Origin: Desulfosarcina alkanivorans
GTDB lineage: Bacteria; Desulfobacterota; Desulfobacteria; Desulfobacterales; Desulfosarcinaceae
NCBI RefSeq assembly: GCF_009688945.1
Contig: NZ_AP021874.1
Location: 6,924,001 to 6,988,000 of the forward strand
Reading direction: 5' to 3'
Length of the DNA stretch: 64,000 nucleotides
Below the pieces are notes generated by a model, which made no database searches, was not told the DNA's origin, and was given only the letters and a program-made list of their open reading frames with translations. Each line of letters starts with the position of its first letter. Within the stretch, counting starts at the first letter, position 1. This document shows positions 36,126 through 44,345 of the stretch, in pieces. The position numbers were made by a program, and so were the translations under genes.

Positions 36126-36290
36126 ACCCACCCATAAATGGCCAATTTGTCCGATATCTGCGTTGCGCTCAAAATTTTATCCTCGGAATATCAGCCATAT
36201 GCCTGTGGGACATCCCGTGATCTATACGGGGCGGTAAAATTTTTCGCGCGCCTTGATCTCGACCCAATTTTCCTATTTCTGGATGAACAC
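36126..36290. repeat. imperfect palindromic element (MITE- or REP-like), about 165 bp
   Basis: The left arm, CCCATAAATGGCCAATTTGT continuing to CAAAATTTTATCC, pairs with the reverse complement of the right arm, CCAGAAATAGGAAAATTGGG continuing to AAAAATTTTACCGCC. The arms are about 50 nt and 70-75% matched, around a central GCCTGTGGGACATCCCGTGA. There is no coding capacity. It looks like a small non-autonomous mobile or REP-type element. The RAYT remnant at 4481 shows that such machinery existed in this genome. Confidence 0.65.
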
Positions 36291-36504
36291 TAGTTACTCA
36301 ACGCAATACGATGAGCATCGGTTGAATGTTTTTGGGGATTTGCACAAAAAATTGATTTCTACCTAGTTTTCCTTTTATCTACCATATCTCCTTGATTAAT
36401 CAAAGATTTTTCGATTAACCGTCAACAATCAAAGGTTTTGCATATTGCAAAAAAAGACGGGTTAGAGCCAAATTTGGGTTGCTAACCGTATTTTACGATG
36501 AGCA

Positions 36505-36783
36505 TTGCAACACTATAAGGGGGTAAATAGGATACAGGAATTCAAGCTGTATTTGTCCACCCAGAAAGTGATCCATCAAAAAAAAATCCATTATTGCGTG
36601 AAGTGGGGCCAACAGCTCTATCAGTATCATGACAAGCCTGCTGAGAATGCCCTAACCGATCAAGCTATCAGTGCTTTTCTAACCCAATTGTTAAAACATT
36701 GTAAACAATGGCAGGTCGAACAGGCAGGTGACGTTATACAACTTTTTTCCTTTTTCTGCAGGCGAAAATACATTGCACCTTAA
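36505..36783 (+). pseudogene. N-terminal core-binding fragment of a tyrosine recombinase (integron-integrase-like)
   Basis: The 92-codon stretch RIQEFKLYLSTQKVIHQKKI, HYCVKWGQQLYQYHDKPAEN, FLTQLLKHCKQWQVEQAGDV resembles the SAM-like N-terminal domain of integron-type integrases (FxxYLxxxxIxxKxxxxYxxW). The catalytic domain is missing: the frame ends at TAA 36783. The start is unclear (a TTG at 36505, with GGGGG just downstream). It lies in the AT-rich island next to the palindromic element, so it is best read as a truncated recombinase. Confidence 0.55.
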
Positions 36784-37069
36784 ATTCAGGATGCCTCATC
36801 CAAAAAGAAGTAAAAACTCTATACCCACGTTGCATAAGTCAATTTCGATGGCGTAAGGAGCACACTGGATCGAATCTAAAATTCGCTTTGGGCATTTTGG
36901 GGTTGAGTGTAAAAACAGGCCGTATCCATTTGTCTCGGATACGGTCTGAGACCTATTTCAAGGTAAACAACCGCTGTCAAATTCTACACCGTTAAAAAGT
37001 ACAAGAAAAAAGCCCAACAGTGCCCCATGAAAAGACATCTTCTGGCATTAGCAGGTTTAGCAAATAATT

Positions 37070-37102
37070 GGCCAACCACTATATGTTGTGGTTGGCCTTT
37101 TT
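37070..37102 (+). terminator. intrinsic terminator
   Basis: A perfect 10-bp stem GGCCAACCAC / GTGGTTGGCC with an 8-nt loop (TATATGTT) is followed by TTTTT. It sits 287 nt after the integrase fragment on the plus strand. No other structure was recognised in 36784-37069. Confidence 0.75.
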
Positions 37103-37274
37103 CATAGATGTTGAAACTATGTCGATGTATCTTAACCGGAAAAGTTCCCTCCTGAAGTTGGACTCCAACGAATCACAGGTCTGGGCATTGACCGTGCAGC
37201 AAAGATGATCTCGATGAATCTTTAATAAATGACTCTGTAATAGTGGACCGACCAAGATTATCATGCCGGGCGGT

Positions 37275-37310
37275 GGGACATTGAGTGGCCGCGCGGCCAC
37301 TCAATGTCCC
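37275..37310. repeat. perfect 36-bp palindrome at the 3' end of the molybdenum oxidoreductase gene
   Basis: GGGACATTGAGTGGCCGC is followed immediately by its exact reverse complement GCGGCCACTCAATGTCCC, with no loop. It lies 9 nt beyond the stop codon of the minus-strand oxidoreductase. There is no T-tract on either side, so it is not a classical terminator. It could act as an mRNA 3'-end barrier or as a protein-binding or recombination site. Confidence 0.9.
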
Positions 37311-37319
37311 GATAGCTTG

Positions 37320-39401
37320 TCACGCCTTTTCCACCTTCACGAAATGCTCCTGGTAAGCGACGGCGCCGCCGGCCTGGTCCCAGACAGTCAATCCGCCGGA
37401 CATGAAATTGTTGTCCGCAAGCCCTTTGCCAAAGGCGCGGCTTTCAGCGGCCAACTGGTGACCGAATCCGTGGATCACGAATATCGCCTCGGGATGGATC
37501 ATGTCGGTTACCTTGGCCCGGATGGTCTCCCAATGGCCGTTCTGGGAAACCCGAACGGTGTCGCCGTCGTCCACACCGATGCCCTCGGCTTTCTTGCGGT
37601 TGATCCAAAGCAGGTTTTCAGGCATTTTATCAAACAGGGCCGGATTGTTCACGGTGTGGCCCTGGGTATGCAGAATGCAGCGGCCGAAGGTCAGGCGGAA
37701 CTGGCCTTCCGGCGGTGATTGAGGTGATTCGTAAGGTTTAAGGGATGGCAGCCCATTGCTTTCCAGGCGGTCCGATACCAGCTCGATTTTGCCGCTGGGG
37801 GTTTTGAATTTGAAGGTTTCCATGTCCTTGTAAATGGGCGCGTCGGCCAGCGGAACCATGCCGGTGGCATTGAAATCCCCGATGGACACGCCGGTGCCTT
37901 CCAGCTGGAAATTCCACAAATCCTCCACCGAGTCGAAGGCCAGGTCGGGCAATCCCATCCGCCTGGCCAGGCCGCCGAAAATTTCCCAGTCGGCCCGGGT
38001 GTTATAACGGGGCGCCACCGCCCGCTGGCGAACGAAAAATTGCGGCTTCAGGGCATTTTTGGTGGCGATCACGTCATCGCGTTCCAGGTAAGGGGAGAGG
38101 GGCAGGACCACATCGGCGTTCCAGGCCGTATCCGACCAGCTGAAGGTAATGGAGACCAGCAAATCGAGATTGCTCCAGAGTTCCTTGATCCGCTCCTGGT
38201 CGGGATACCCCATCAACGGATCGTGACGATAGGCAATGTACCCCTTGACCGGATAGGGATCCGCGGTTTCCATGGCCTCGAACATCAAATGGAGCAGACC
38301 GGGGCCCGTCTCGAATTGCGGGTACCGCCAACCCACCCCGTCGGCCCGTTTCTCTTCGGGTTTGGGATACAGGTCCATAAAGGATTTCAACCCTTTTTTC
38401 CCCACATCGCCCGGTTTACTGACAAAGGGCAATCCCCCTTTGGCCCCGTAGGCTCCCAACAGGGCATTGATGGTGTAAATGGAACGGCAGATGTAAAAGG
38501 AGTCCTTGTAGCGTGCGGCCATCCAGCCCGGATGCCAGATTACGGCGGGGCTGGCCTCGGCCAGTTCCTTGACGAATGCCCGCAACTGGGTGGCAGGGAT
38601 GCCGGTCTCTTGTTCCGCCCATTCCGGGGTGTAGGGTTTGACGAACTGTTCCAGTTTATTCATGCCCGCCACGTGGGCCTGGACAAAGGCTTCATTGTAT
38701 AGACGCCGGGCGATCAGTTCGTGAATTACCGCCAGGTTGAAGGCATAGTCGGTACCGGGACGGATCTGCAGGTACCGGGTGGCCTTGGTTGCCGAGATAT
38801 TGGCACGAACGTCGATCACGGTCAGCTTGCAGCCATTATCCATGGCATGCATGAGATTGCTTACTTCCTGGATATTGACGGCCTCGAAAATATTCCTGAA
38901 TTGCAGCACCACGTGACGGGCGTGTTTAAGGTCGTAGGCCACGGCCTTTCGCCCCATACCGGTCAGGGAAATGGCAGCATGCTGGATATTCCGGGCGCAG
39001 GACGAGTCGTGGTTGCAGTAGTTAGGGGTTCCGATGCCGCGCAAAAACGCCCGGTGGTGATCCCTGAAAGGGCCGCCCCGATCGGAAAAGGCGATCCCCC
39101 GGGCGCCGTATTTCTCTTTTATTTTCGTCAATCGACCGGCAACGTAATCCAGGGCCTCGTCCCAGGAGGCCTCCCTCCACTTGCCTTCACCACGTTCGCC
39201 TGTGCGGATCAGCGGCGTCTGGGGCCGTTCGGAATCTTCAATCAATGCCGTTCCGGCCACCCCCCGCGGGCAAACCCCGGTCATGGCCGGGACATGGGGG
39301 TTGCCCCGAATGCGCTTCACCGTTCCGTTTTCCGAATCCACTTGAATGGGACAACGTGCCGTGCACATACCGCAGATACTGAACGCCTTACTTGTGGTCA
39401 T
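37320..39401 (-). CDS. molybdopterin oxidoreductase, PhsA/PsrA-like catalytic subunit
   Basis: This 693-residue DMSO-reductase-family enzyme starts MTTSKAFSICGMCTARCPIQ at 39401 (GGAGAAG upstream). The N-terminal CxxCxxxC...C (CGMCTARC, GVCPRG) binds a [4Fe-4S] cluster. Typical segments follow: NCNHDSSCARNIQHAAI-type Mo-ligand region (a Cys near residue 133), IDVRANISATKATRYLQIRP, WSDTAWNADVVLPLSPYLER and the molybdopterin C-terminal LTFGRCILHTQGHTVNNPAL. No Tat signal is seen, so the enzyme is probably cytoplasmic. Thiosulfate, polysulfide and tetrathionate are family substrates, but none can be fixed here. No electron-transfer or membrane subunit follows. The upstream partner is an FmdE/MoeA-like fusion. 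Confidence 0.88.
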   Translation of the reverse strand: MTTSKAFSICGMCTARCPIQVDSENGTVKRIRGNPHVPAMTGVCPRGVAGTALIEDSERPQTPLIRTGERGEGKWREASWDEALDYVAGRLTKIKEKYGARGIAFSDRGGPFRDHHRAFLRGIGTPNYCNHDSSCARNIQHAAISLTGMGRKAVAYDLKHARHVVLQFRNIFEAVNIQEVSNLMHAMDNGCKLTVIDVRANISATKATRYLQIRPGTDYAFNLAVIHELIARRLYNEAFVQAHVAGMNKLEQFVKPYTPEWAEQETGIPATQLRAFVKELAEASPAVIWHPGWMAARYKDSFYICRSIYTINALLGAYGAKGGLPFVSKPGDVGKKGLKSFMDLYPKPEEKRADGVGWRYPQFETGPGLLHLMFEAMETADPYPVKGYIAYRHDPLMGYPDQERIKELWSNLDLLVSITFSWSDTAWNADVVLPLSPYLERDDVIATKNALKPQFFVRQRAVAPRYNTRADWEIFGGLARRMGLPDLAFDSVEDLWNFQLEGTGVSIGDFNATGMVPLADAPIYKDMETFKFKTPSGKIELVSDRLESNGLPSLKPYESPQSPPEGQFRLTFGRCILHTQGHTVNNPALFDKMPENLLWINRKKAEGIGVDDGDTVRVSQNGHWETIRAKVTDMIHPEAIFVIHGFGHQLAAESRAFGKGLADNNFMSGGLTVWDQAGGAVAYQEHFVKVEKA

Positions 39402-39503
39402 TGGGTCTTCTCCTCTGGTTCGATGATAAAATAACGCGCGGCCCAAGATTCCCCTGCCGCGTCAATCGATTCGCGATCCGCTCAGGTCGAAAATGCCGAA
39501 TGT

Positions 39504-41204
39504 CTATTTGCCAAAGGCACATTTGGGGAAACTGCAAGATTCACAAGACAGGCAGAAACTGCCGTGTCCCATTCGGGCCAGGTCCTGCCGGGTGACGGAC
39601 ACACCGGCCAGAAGGCGGGGTAGCAATAAATCCAGGGCCGTGGTCTGATAATAGAGGGCGCAGGCCGGCACCCCGAGCACATCCACGGCTCCGATGCGGG
39701 CTAAAAGGGTCATGGCTCCCGGCAAAATCGGCATGCCGAAGCGCAAATCCGTTACCCCGGCGTCCAGCAACCCCAGGCGAGTGACATCATCGGGATCTAC
39801 GGACAGACCAGCGGTGGTCACCAGCAGATCGGCACCGCCAGCGATCAGCTCTTGAACGCCGTCGACAATCGCCTGCCGCTGATCGGGGACAACCAGCGAA
39901 CCGACGATTCGGGATCCGATTTTTTCAATCTTGGCGCGAAGGATCGACTCGAACCCGTCCTCGACCAGCCCCTTGAACACTTCGGTGCCCGTGATCAATA
40001 CCCCCACCCGTGCCCGGCGCAGGGGATGGACACGGAACACCGGTGTTTCACCAAGCACCGTGAGGGCTTTTTCAAAATCGGTGCGGGGCAGGAACAATGG
40101 GATGGCCCTGGTGCCGCCGAGGGGCCGTCCGGTTTTCACAATCGAATACCCCTTGCGGGTGGCGCACATGACGTTCGGAACCAGATTGAAGGCCTCGAGT
40201 CGGGCCTCGTCAATGGTCAACAACCCGTCGTCGGCAGCGGTAAAATTGATTTTTCCCTCTTTGGGAGGCGTCTCAAAGGCCACCCCGGGTCCGGCCATAA
40301 CCCGGGCGAAGGCCAAGGCCGCATCATTTTCATGAACCCATCCGTCCCTTTCAGGCACGTCATCCGCCACATACACATTGGCCCGGCCCATCCGTTGCAG
40401 CCGGCACACATCGCCCGCGGCGATCCGCTGGCCATGAACAAAGGCCGCCCCCTTGGCTTGGCCGGGAACCACACGGGTCATATCGTGCAGGGCACGGTGC
40501 CCCACGGCATCCGCCAGGGGCAGGACCTTGAGTGGCGGCTGATCCTGAATCGGGCTCGACGCTCCCTGCCTTGGTTGGCGGTAGGGCGCCGATCCCTGGC
40601 ATCCACGGCAGATCCGGCCATGTCGAACCGGATAGGCCTCATGACAGATGGGGCAATCGGCGGTGGGGCCGACCTCGCGCTTTTCAAGAAAGGCCGGTTG
40701 CATCCGTATGGTCTGAACCGAAAACAGGTTCTCGCCGGCCGTCGCCATTTCTTCATGCAGCCGGTCATTGTCCTGCTCCGCCTTTGGCTTGAGCTTATAA
40801 AACCATGCTTTTATCTCCGGCCAGGCATTGATTTTGGCAGAATCGATATGGACCCGGAACCCGCTGCCGTTGAGCTTGTCATAAAGGCTCAAGGCAAAAC
40901 GTCCCAGCGGAACCACCTTGAGCCAGCCGTTTCCCGTGGTGCACAGGGTCAGCATTTGAATGGCGTCAGGAAGGCAAAAAGCGGTTTCACATACCGAATC
41001 GAACAAAATGGATTCGTCCAAGCGATCCAAGGCCATGCTGACCATCTTACCGCCCAGGATCAGTCCGGGGGCGGCATAGCCGTGAAACCGCCGAATCCGA
41101 TGAATGTATTCGTCAAAAGTGTAGGGGATATGGGTGTGGTCCCGGCACCAAGGCCCATCACCAATCAGTTGGCGGGGGGGGACTACTTTTGCTATACTGG
41201 TCAT
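39504..41204 (-). CDS. FmdE-zinc ribbon-MoeA/MogA-like fusion protein
   Basis: This 566-residue protein is built of three parts. Residues about 20-185 form an FmdE-type domain (RRIRRFHGYAAPGLILGGKM, VCETAFCLPDAIQMLTLCTT with paired Cys). Residues about 185-215 are a zinc ribbon (ADCPICHEAYPVRHGRICRG). Residues about 225-545 resemble the molybdopterin-binding part of MoeA/MogA (VLPLADAVGHRALHDMTRVV; VGVLITGTEVFKGLVEDG; GGADLLVTTAGLSVDPDDVT; GVPACALYYQTTALDLLLPR). It ends in a Cys cluster, GSFCLSCESCSFPKC. It lies immediately upstream of the Mo oxidoreductase on the same strand, so it most probably inserts or protects the metal-pterin for that enzyme. Confidence 0.85.
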   Translation of the reverse strand: MTSIAKVVPPRQLIGDGPWCRDHTHIPYTFDEYIHRIRRFHGYAAPGLILGGKMVSMALDRLDESILFDSVCETAFCLPDAIQMLTLCTTGNGWLKVVPLGRFALSLYDKLNGSGFRVHIDSAKINAWPEIKAWFYKLKPKAEQDNDRLHEEMATAGENLFSVQTIRMQPAFLEKREVGPTADCPICHEAYPVRHGRICRGCQGSAPYRQPRQGASSPIQDQPPLKVLPLADAVGHRALHDMTRVVPGQAKGAAFVHGQRIAAGDVCRLQRMGRANVYVADDVPERDGWVHENDAALAFARVMAGPGVAFETPPKEGKINFTAADDGLLTIDEARLEAFNLVPNVMCATRKGYSIVKTGRPLGGTRAIPLFLPRTDFEKALTVLGETPVFRVHPLRRARVGVLITGTEVFKGLVEDGFESILRAKIEKIGSRIVGSLVVPDQRQAIVDGVQELIAGGADLLVTTAGLSVDPDDVTRLGLLDAGVTDLRFGMPILPGAMTLLARIGAVDVLGVPACALYYQTTALDLLLPRLLAGVSVTRQDLARMGHGSFCLSCESCSFPKCAFGK

Positions 41205-41602
41205 TTACACTCCGTTTCATTCAGAAAATTATGATCAAACTCCAGAAGCGATACAAAACAACAGATTCAAACCAGGGCGAATGGCGGGTACCACTTTTCT
41301 CATACTATGTCAACGAAGACATAACGTGGTTCGAGAAAATTCCGATAAATTCCAGTATGGATGTTCTCAACGGCGGGTTGAAAACCGTGATATCGTTGCC
41401 TGCGCGAAAAAATCAAATCCTGTTCGCCATGAGAACCCAGATCGCCTCCATCATTGCCTTAAACGGCCCCCAGGCGTGTGTGGCTGAGATCCGGGATACC
41501 TGCACGTCCCGGCGCGGGATGTCTTGCTCCCTCCGGCCTTGCCCCAATCCTTATCTTGAAACCGATGCTTCCGGGGGGTGAACCAGCCGGAGAGAATGGC
41601 CT
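41205..41602. other. intergenic region containing a relic of an aminotransferase gene
   Basis: No intact gene is recognised. From 41222 to 41430 there is an open but family-less stretch. From 41437 to 41520 the sequence is about 87% identical to codons in alaC (33997-34080). The rest is unassigned. Confidence 0.5.
41437..41520 (+). repeat. diverged 84-bp copy of an internal alaC segment
   Basis: The block encodes QIASIIALNGPQACVAEIRD, versus QIASIIALNGPQECVAEIRD in the aminotransferase at 33175-34341. Nucleotide identity is about 87% by eye, with differences spread over codon third positions. The stretch after it (41520-41552) resembles the DNA just beyond the alaC stop, so the copy has lost the 3' quarter of the gene. 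Confidence 0.8.
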
Positions 41603-41824
41603 TCAATTCTCGCATTTGAACTGAAACTCGAGTTTTTCCGTCCGGCCTTCCGGTTCGTGCTCGACATTGAAGACCGCCCCGGTCGGTACGCGGATGCGTT
41701 CGCCGGTGACCTGAATCGTAAACGGTTGGTTCGGCTCCAGGCAGTTGGCCGGTCGCCGCAGTTTGGCCACGGTCTGCTTCACTGAACAGGCTTTTTCCAC
41801 GTCACGTTCGGTTTTCTCTGGCAT
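41603..41824 (-). CDS. amphi-Trp-like small domain protein
   Basis: This 73-residue protein starts at ATG 41824, with GGAG 6 nt upstream inside an upstream ATG codon context. The sequence SVKQTVAKLRRPANCLEPNQ, then PFTIQVTGERIRVPTGAVFN and VEHEPEGRTEKLEFQFKC matches the short 'amphi-Trp' family pattern (KLRRLADxLExGxxFxIQVxGERIxVP...EHExEGxxEELEFQxKW). The function of the family is unknown. It has no operon partner here. Confidence 0.65.
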   Translation of the reverse strand: MPEKTERDVEKACSVKQTVAKLRRPANCLEPNQPFTIQVTGERIRVPTGAVFNVEHEPEGRTEKLEFQFKCEN

Positions 41825-42015
41825 GCGGGGCTCCATGATAGGGTAAGGGATGGCGTCATGTTTCCATGACACCCTATCACCTGTGGAGATCAGGGAAGAG
41901 CCATCCACTGGCGGGCGGCCCGGTTGCTTTTCGCCGCGCCTGGCGGTTGCTGCGCCGGGGATAGCCGGAATCCCGCTGCAATTCAGGGAGGACGATATCT
42001 CATTTTTATGTCGTG

Positions 42016-42160
42016 AGTCGCATTGTCCAATCCATTGGTATCCATTTTGTTACTACGCCATTAAAAAGTGCCTACTTGCGATAGTGGAATGTGCGAACTA
42101 TTATTCTTAGCCATTGCCGGGGGCAATTGAAATCATGAATATCCTGTCAGGACAAAAACT
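42016..42160 (+). promoter_or_regulatory. promoter/operator copy A, with the 5' stub of a second hxlR gene
   Basis: This 145-nt block is homologous to 43758-43905. Shared stretches include TTGGTATCCNTTTTGTTACT then ACG, AAAAGTGCCTACTTGCG, GCACGAACTATTAT-like sequence and CAATTGAAATCATG. The conserved GTATCC-N5-GTTAC(TAC) core is a plausible HxlR operator. The minus strand of copy A begins ATGCGACTCACGACATAA, a stub of an hxlR start that is cut off after five codons. Copy A drives the quinone oxidoreductase at 42177. Confidence 0.7.
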
Positions 42161-42176
42161 AAAGGAGAAAGAATCA

Positions 42177-43163
42177 ATGAAAGCCATGATAATCCGAAAT
42201 TTTGGCAGTTCCAGTGTATTTGAGTCTGCGGAAATCACCAAACCGGAGGTTAAGCCGGGCCACGTATTGGTTAAGGTCGCTGCCACCAGCATCAATACCG
42301 TCGATACCATGATTCGCGAGATGGGTAGGGAGCTGCCGATTTCACCGGAGCTGCCAGCTGTTTTGGGTATGGACTTCGCCGGCACTGTCGAATCGGTGGG
42401 TGAGGGTGTCTCTGAATATGCTGTTGGCGATGAGGTCTACGGCTGTGCCGGAGGCTTGGGTGATTTGCCGGGTACCCTTGCAGAATACATGGTTGCGGAT
42501 GCCAATTTGATCGCTCACAAACCGGAAACCCTTACGATGCGTGAATCTGCCGCATTGCCTTTGGTGGGTATCACGGCTTATGAAGGGCTGACACGGGCCG
42601 GCGTTGCCCGGGGCCAGAAAGTGCTGGTCCATGGCGGTTCCGGTGGCGTTGGTCACATTGCGCTGCAGCTGGCGCGTCATTTCGGAGCTGATGTCTGTGC
42701 GACAGGCGGCGGCGACAGGCAGCTGGCACTGATCCAAGAACTCGGGGCTACCGGAATAAATTACAAGACCGAACCGGTTGCCGATTACGTTGCCAAGTAT
42801 ACCGACGGCGCCGGTTTTGATGTTGTTTTCGATTCAGTTGGCGGTGCGAACATGGCAAATTCCTTTGAAGCGGCCGCCCTCAATGGCCAAGTTGCTTCGA
42901 CCGTGGCCATGGTTGAGCTGGATCTGTCAGTCGCGCATTTTAAAGGGCTGTCATTGCATGTCGTGTTCATGTTAATCCCGATGATCCACAATTATAAACG
43001 GGAAGAACACGCCAAGATTCTCAGGAAGCTGGCCGAAATCGTTGATGCGGGTGGTTTGCGTCCGATACTGGATGAACAGGGATTTTCCCTTGAGGAAGCT
43101 GGAAACGCTCATGACCGTCTTTCCAGCGGTCATGCCATGGGTAAAGTCGTTGTAGAAATATAG
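42177..43163 (+). CDS. zinc-independent medium-chain dehydrogenase/quinone oxidoreductase
   Basis: This 328-residue MDR protein starts at ATG 42177 with AAAGGAGAAAG upstream. The N-terminal GroES-like fold includes ATSINTVDTMIREMG and LGMDFAGTVESVGEGVSEYA. The NAD(P)-binding domain has VLVHGGSGGVGHIALQLARH, and VVFDSVGGANM follows. The zinc-binding Cys/Glu set of alcohol dehydrogenases is missing, as in quinone oxidoreductases and crotonyl-CoA-reductase-like proteins. It is preceded by the putative HxlR operator (copy A) and followed by a convergent hxlR, so it is probably induced by quinones or other electrophiles (inference). Confidence 0.87.
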   Translation: MKAMIIRNFGSSSVFESAEITKPEVKPGHVLVKVAATSINTVDTMIREMGRELPISPELPAVLGMDFAGTVESVGEGVSEYAVGDEVYGCAGGLGDLPGTLAEYMVADANLIAHKPETLTMRESAALPLVGITAYEGLTRAGVARGQKVLVHGGSGGVGHIALQLARHFGADVCATGGGDRQLALIQELGATGINYKTEPVADYVAKYTDGAGFDVVFDSVGGANMANSFEAAALNGQVASTVAMVELDLSVAHFKGLSLHVVFMLIPMIHNYKREEHAKILRKLAEIVDAGGLRPILDEQGFSLEEAGNAHDRLSSGHAMGKVVVEI

Positions 43164-43437
43164 CCGATTTCGGAATGCCAACACCAGGGTGTGTCAACCG
43201 CTCCGGATTAAAACACCCTGGCATCTATTTTTTCTGCTTGTTGAATACCTTGTCACCAAAGTAGTAGCGGATGGTCTTTAACTCAAAGACAACAGCCTGT
43301 TTCAAAACGATTCATTTCGGTCAAGATCAAGGCGAACGATCATTTCCACCACAGACATACAGGCAGTATTTCGAGGATTGAAATGTGAGGCCAACGACGA
43401 TACTGGCCGAAAGGGGGTGTATTGAAATTGGCTCAAG

Positions 43438-43764
43438 CTACAGGCCAAAATGGTTCCGTCCCCAGTCACGCATCATCATCATGACATCCCTCAAACTTTC
43501 GCCGACATCGGTAAGCGAGTATTCAACCTTTGGCGGCACCTCCGCATAAACCTTGCGGTGGATAATCCCATCTGCTTCCAGTTCACGAAGCTGCTTGGTC
43601 AGCATGCGCTGGGTTACACCCGGCATCACCCGTTTCAATTCTCCGAAACGATAGGTGCGCTCCATCAGGTGATAGAGGATGACTCCCTTCCATTTTCCGC
43701 CGATAATTTCCAACGTCGCCTCTACGGGGCATCCATTGTTACATTTGTACGTGCTGTGTCGCAT
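43438..43764 (-). CDS. HxlR-family transcriptional regulator
   Basis: This 108-residue winged-helix regulator has the family start CNNGCPVEATLEIIGGKWKG and VILYHLMERTYRFGELKRVM, with the recognition helix MPGVTQRMLTKQLRELEADG and the wing KVEYSLTDVGESLRDVMMMM. A Cys pair near the N-terminus (residues 8 and 12) could sense redox or electrophiles, as in YodB-type members. It is divergent from copy B of the promoter/operator block and convergent with the quinone oxidoreductase. Both copies of the block probably contain its binding sites. Confidence 0.9.
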   Translation of the reverse strand: MRHSTYKCNNGCPVEATLEIIGGKWKGVILYHLMERTYRFGELKRVMPGVTQRMLTKQLRELEADGIIHRKVYAEVPPKVEYSLTDVGESLRDVMMMMRDWGRNHFGL

Positions 43765-43905
43765 TGATTTTCCTTATTGGTATCCTTTTTGTTACTACGA
43801 CATTTAAAAGTGCCTACTTGCGCAATAAGAACGCACGAACTATTATCCCATGACGTTGTTGAGGTCAATTGAAATCATGCATATCCGGTTCGGACAAGAA
43901 CAAAT
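43758..43905. promoter_or_regulatory. promoter/operator copy B between hxlR and the truncated crotonase
   Basis: This is the second copy of the 145-nt block seen at 42016. It starts within the first codons of hxlR and reaches the first codons of what should be another gene (TTGAAATCATGCATATCCGG then TTCGGACAAG). The original downstream gene has been replaced by the 3' half of a crotonase gene. The core GTATCC-TTTTT-GTTAC is conserved. Confidence 0.7.
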
Positions 43906-44345
43906 TCATGCAGATGGAAGTCGGCATGGGTATCCTTCCCTGCGGCGGCGGCGCATCCCGCATGGCGCGGCAGGTCGGACTGGGCCGGGCACTGGAAATC
44001 ATTCTCAGTGCCCGCGACTTCGACGCGGACGAAGCGGAAGCATACGGCACCATCAACAAGGCGCTGGACCCGGATGAAATCGGTGAATACGTAATTACGT
44101 TGGCCAGGCGCATTGCCCAATTCCCGGCGGAATCAATCAATGCCTGCAAACAGATGGTGTACGAATCCATCGACAGGCCAATTGAAGAAGCCCTCAAGGC
44201 CGAAGCATTCTGGCTCTATCAGGCAACCAGCAAGACGCCCGCCATCAAGCGGTTCACCATCGCTGATGAAAAAGGCATGGAGCATGATATGGATAACCAG
44301 CGCAACTGGAACGATCTGGTGATGGACGTTCAGGAGATCAGATAA
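43869..44345 (+). pseudogene. enoyl-CoA hydratase/isomerase (crotonase), 5'-truncated
   Basis: From about 43905 the frame encodes the second half of a crotonase: MEVGMGILPCGGGASRMARQ, LGRALEIILSARDFDADEAE, AYGTINKALDPDEIG and a normal-looking C-terminus. The first ~110-120 residues, with the oxyanion-hole strand, are missing. The reading frame instead starts in promoter copy B (TTG 43869). The catalytic fold cannot be complete. The stop overlaps the SDR start (TAATG), so transcription through it may still drive the SDR. Confidence 0.75.

Noticed and set aside
36300..36510. Integron attC or attI site near the integrase fragment, suggested by ACGATGAGCAT at 36309 and 36494
   Set aside because: The 11-bp repeat is too short and lacks the R and L box structure of attC. 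It may be chance.
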